Positions 4,962-5,514 of a stretch of 5,514 nucleotides of DNA are shown in pieces. Source of the stretch: Nitrospira sp. (GTDB lineage Bacteria; Nitrospirota; Nitrospiria; Nitrospirales; Nitrospiraceae); the NCBI GenBank assembly GCA_015904055.1, contig JABMDE010000004.1:34142-39655 (forward strand), in the 5' to 3' direction. How positions within the stretch are numbered: position 1 is the stretch's first letter; each line of letters opens with the position of its first letter. The notes beneath the pieces were generated by a model, which saw only the letters and a program-made list of their open reading frames with translations, ran no database searches and was not told the origin of the DNA. The position numbers were made by a program, and so were the translations under genes.

Positions 4962-5150
4962 ATGCAGTGTCTCAAGTGCAAAGGGTTCATGATGGTCGAG
5001 CGGCACTATACCCTCATCAACAGAAGAATTTATGCCCGTTGCCTTAACTGCGGGTTCTGGATTGATCTGGCTGATCTACTCCGGTTTTTTCATAAAGTGA
5101 TTGATAGTGGACTGAAAGGTGATAAGGTGCGGGAGACGTTCTCACTGTGA
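4962..5150 (+). CDS. Small zinc-ribbon protein (62 aa), intact
   Basis: The start is ATG 4962 with AGGG (4953-4956) five bases upstream. Two CxxC knuckles, C3-L-K-C6 and C27-L-N-C30-G, are separated by 20 residues rich in His, Arg and hydrophobics, the pattern of a single four-cysteine zinc ribbon. A helical tail (residues 34-52, DLADLLRFF and onward) follows. Such small proteins may bind nucleic acid or protein, and nothing here tells which. It sits between the membrane-protein gene (20 bases upstream) and the carboxypeptidase gene (18 bases downstream), so co-transcription is likely. Codons 1-28 are identical in DNA to the interrupted copy at 2436; the duplication ends at 5045 inside codon 28. 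Confidence 0.8.
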   Translation: MQCLKCKGFMMVERHYTLINRRIYARCLNCGFWIDLADLLRFFHKVIDSGLKGDKVRETFSL

Positions 5151-5168
5151 AAGGCGGCGTTCATCGTT

Positions 5169-5514
5169 ATGCAGGATAATCTAAGCCAGTATCATCGGAT
5201 GCCGCGGCCTGTGCGTCAGTTCTTTGGCTCATTCGGAGTCGGGATCGTGTTGTGTGCCAGCTTGTTGGCTGGGTCTCCGCCCACCGTGTCTGCCAAAGCC
5301 ATACATCACAACCGTCATAATGGAGAGGTGGCTCAGGACACTGGTGTGTCCTATCGGGACCTGCCCTGGAGAACCGTCCCAGCTCATAGCGTGCTGCTGA
5401 AAGAACTTCGTTCAGGCCGCGTCCTCTACGAGCATGAGTCTGAGAAACGGATGTCGCCGGCGAGTTTGACGAAAATCATGTCGGCGCTTGTCATTCTCGA
5501 GCGAGGGCATTTGG
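5169..5514 (+). CDS. Serine-type D-Ala-D-Ala carboxypeptidase (peptidase S11, PBP5-like), 3' truncated by window
   Basis: The frame runs off the window after 115 residues. An N-terminal signal peptide (R13 and R16, hydrophobic core about 23-34) has a likely cleavage site after V40-S41-A42. The segment from about residue 74 resembles the start of the S11 penicillin-binding fold: SVLLKELRSGRVLYEHESEK and then SPASLTKIMSALVILE. The SxxK motif is S99-L-T-K102, with S99 the expected acylated nucleophile and K102 its base. The SxN and KTG motifs lie beyond the window, so activity cannot be confirmed. The family removes the terminal D-Ala from peptidoglycan stem peptides in the periplasm. AAGGCGG (5151-5157) is a plausible ribosome site 11 bases before the ATG; M11 is an alternative start. 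The gene is not duplicated and marks the original right flank. Confidence 0.88.
   Translation, partial: MQDNLSQYHRMPRPVRQFFGSFGVGIVLCASLLAGSPPTVSAKAIHHNRHNGEVAQDTGVSYRDLPWRTVPAHSVLLKELRSGRVLYEHESEKRMSPASLTKIMSALVILERGHL

Larger units (their letters stand above)
2520..5045. repeat. Tandem duplication, copy B
   Basis: This is the second direct copy. Its first nine bases (2520-2528, CGCTCGTTC) have no counterpart in the window because copy A enters at its tenth base. It ends at 5045 inside the zinc-ribbon gene, and from 5046 the sequence is unique: the rest of that gene and then the carboxypeptidase. Copy B is therefore the one joined to the original right-hand neighbours. Whether copy A is joined to the original left-hand neighbours or to a further copy cannot be seen. 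Confidence 0.96.

Noticed and set aside
1..5514. CRISPR array, tRNA, rRNA, att site or replication origin
   Set aside because: No short regularly spaced repeats, no cloverleaf or rRNA-like segment and no cluster of DnaA-like boxes was seen on either strand.

Overview
The window is a 2.5-kb block present twice in direct tandem order, followed by the start of an unduplicated penicillin-binding-protein gene. Copy A covers about 1-2519 and copy B about 2520-5045. The register is 2528 bases at the left end, 2527 in the middle and 2526 at the right, because of two single-base deletions in copy B. Moderately high GC, a lipoprotein signal peptide with a lipobox, clear sigma-70-type promoters and a periplasmic D,D-carboxypeptidase point to a Gram-negative bacterium. 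The gene style reminds me of Nitrospira (Nitrospirota), but that is a guess from recall and not shown by the sequence.

Each block holds, in order: (i) the 3' end of a charged, probably helical protein of unknown function, here called X; (ii) a convergent spacer of about 175 bp with nested inverted repeats; (iii) a minus-strand gene for a 106-aa soluble protein of unknown function; (iv) a 175-bp divergent control region with two facing promoters, an inverted repeat and a hairpin over a Shine-Dalgarno sequence; (v) a 397-aa lipoprotein that is essentially one seven-bladed FG-GAP/VCBS-type beta-propeller; (vi) a promoter with a consensus -35 box; (vii) a 68-aa protein with two membrane segments; and (viii) the start of a small zinc-ribbon gene. 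In copy B the zinc-ribbon gene is intact (62 aa) and is followed 18 bp later by the carboxypeptidase gene, cut by the window edge. In copy A it is interrupted after codon 28 by the duplication junction and reads in frame into the X tail of copy B, giving a 99-aa chimeric reading frame.

The copies are not recent duplicates. By eye they differ at about 5.5% of bases in the lipoprotein gene, 5% in the membrane-protein gene and 3.4% in the 106-aa gene, yet nearly all changes are silent. The 106-aa protein is identical in both copies, the membrane protein differs at one residue and the lipoprotein at six. Promoters and leaders are better conserved than the neighbouring silent sites. This is the pattern of two selected copies, or of two sister-lineage orthologues brought together by recombination or by an assembly error.

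By content the block is a cell-envelope module: a lipoprotein propeller, a small inner-membrane protein and a zinc-ribbon protein next to a peptidoglycan carboxypeptidase, with a divergently transcribed cytosolic protein. No transposase, tRNA, rRNA, integrase or CRISPR array is present.
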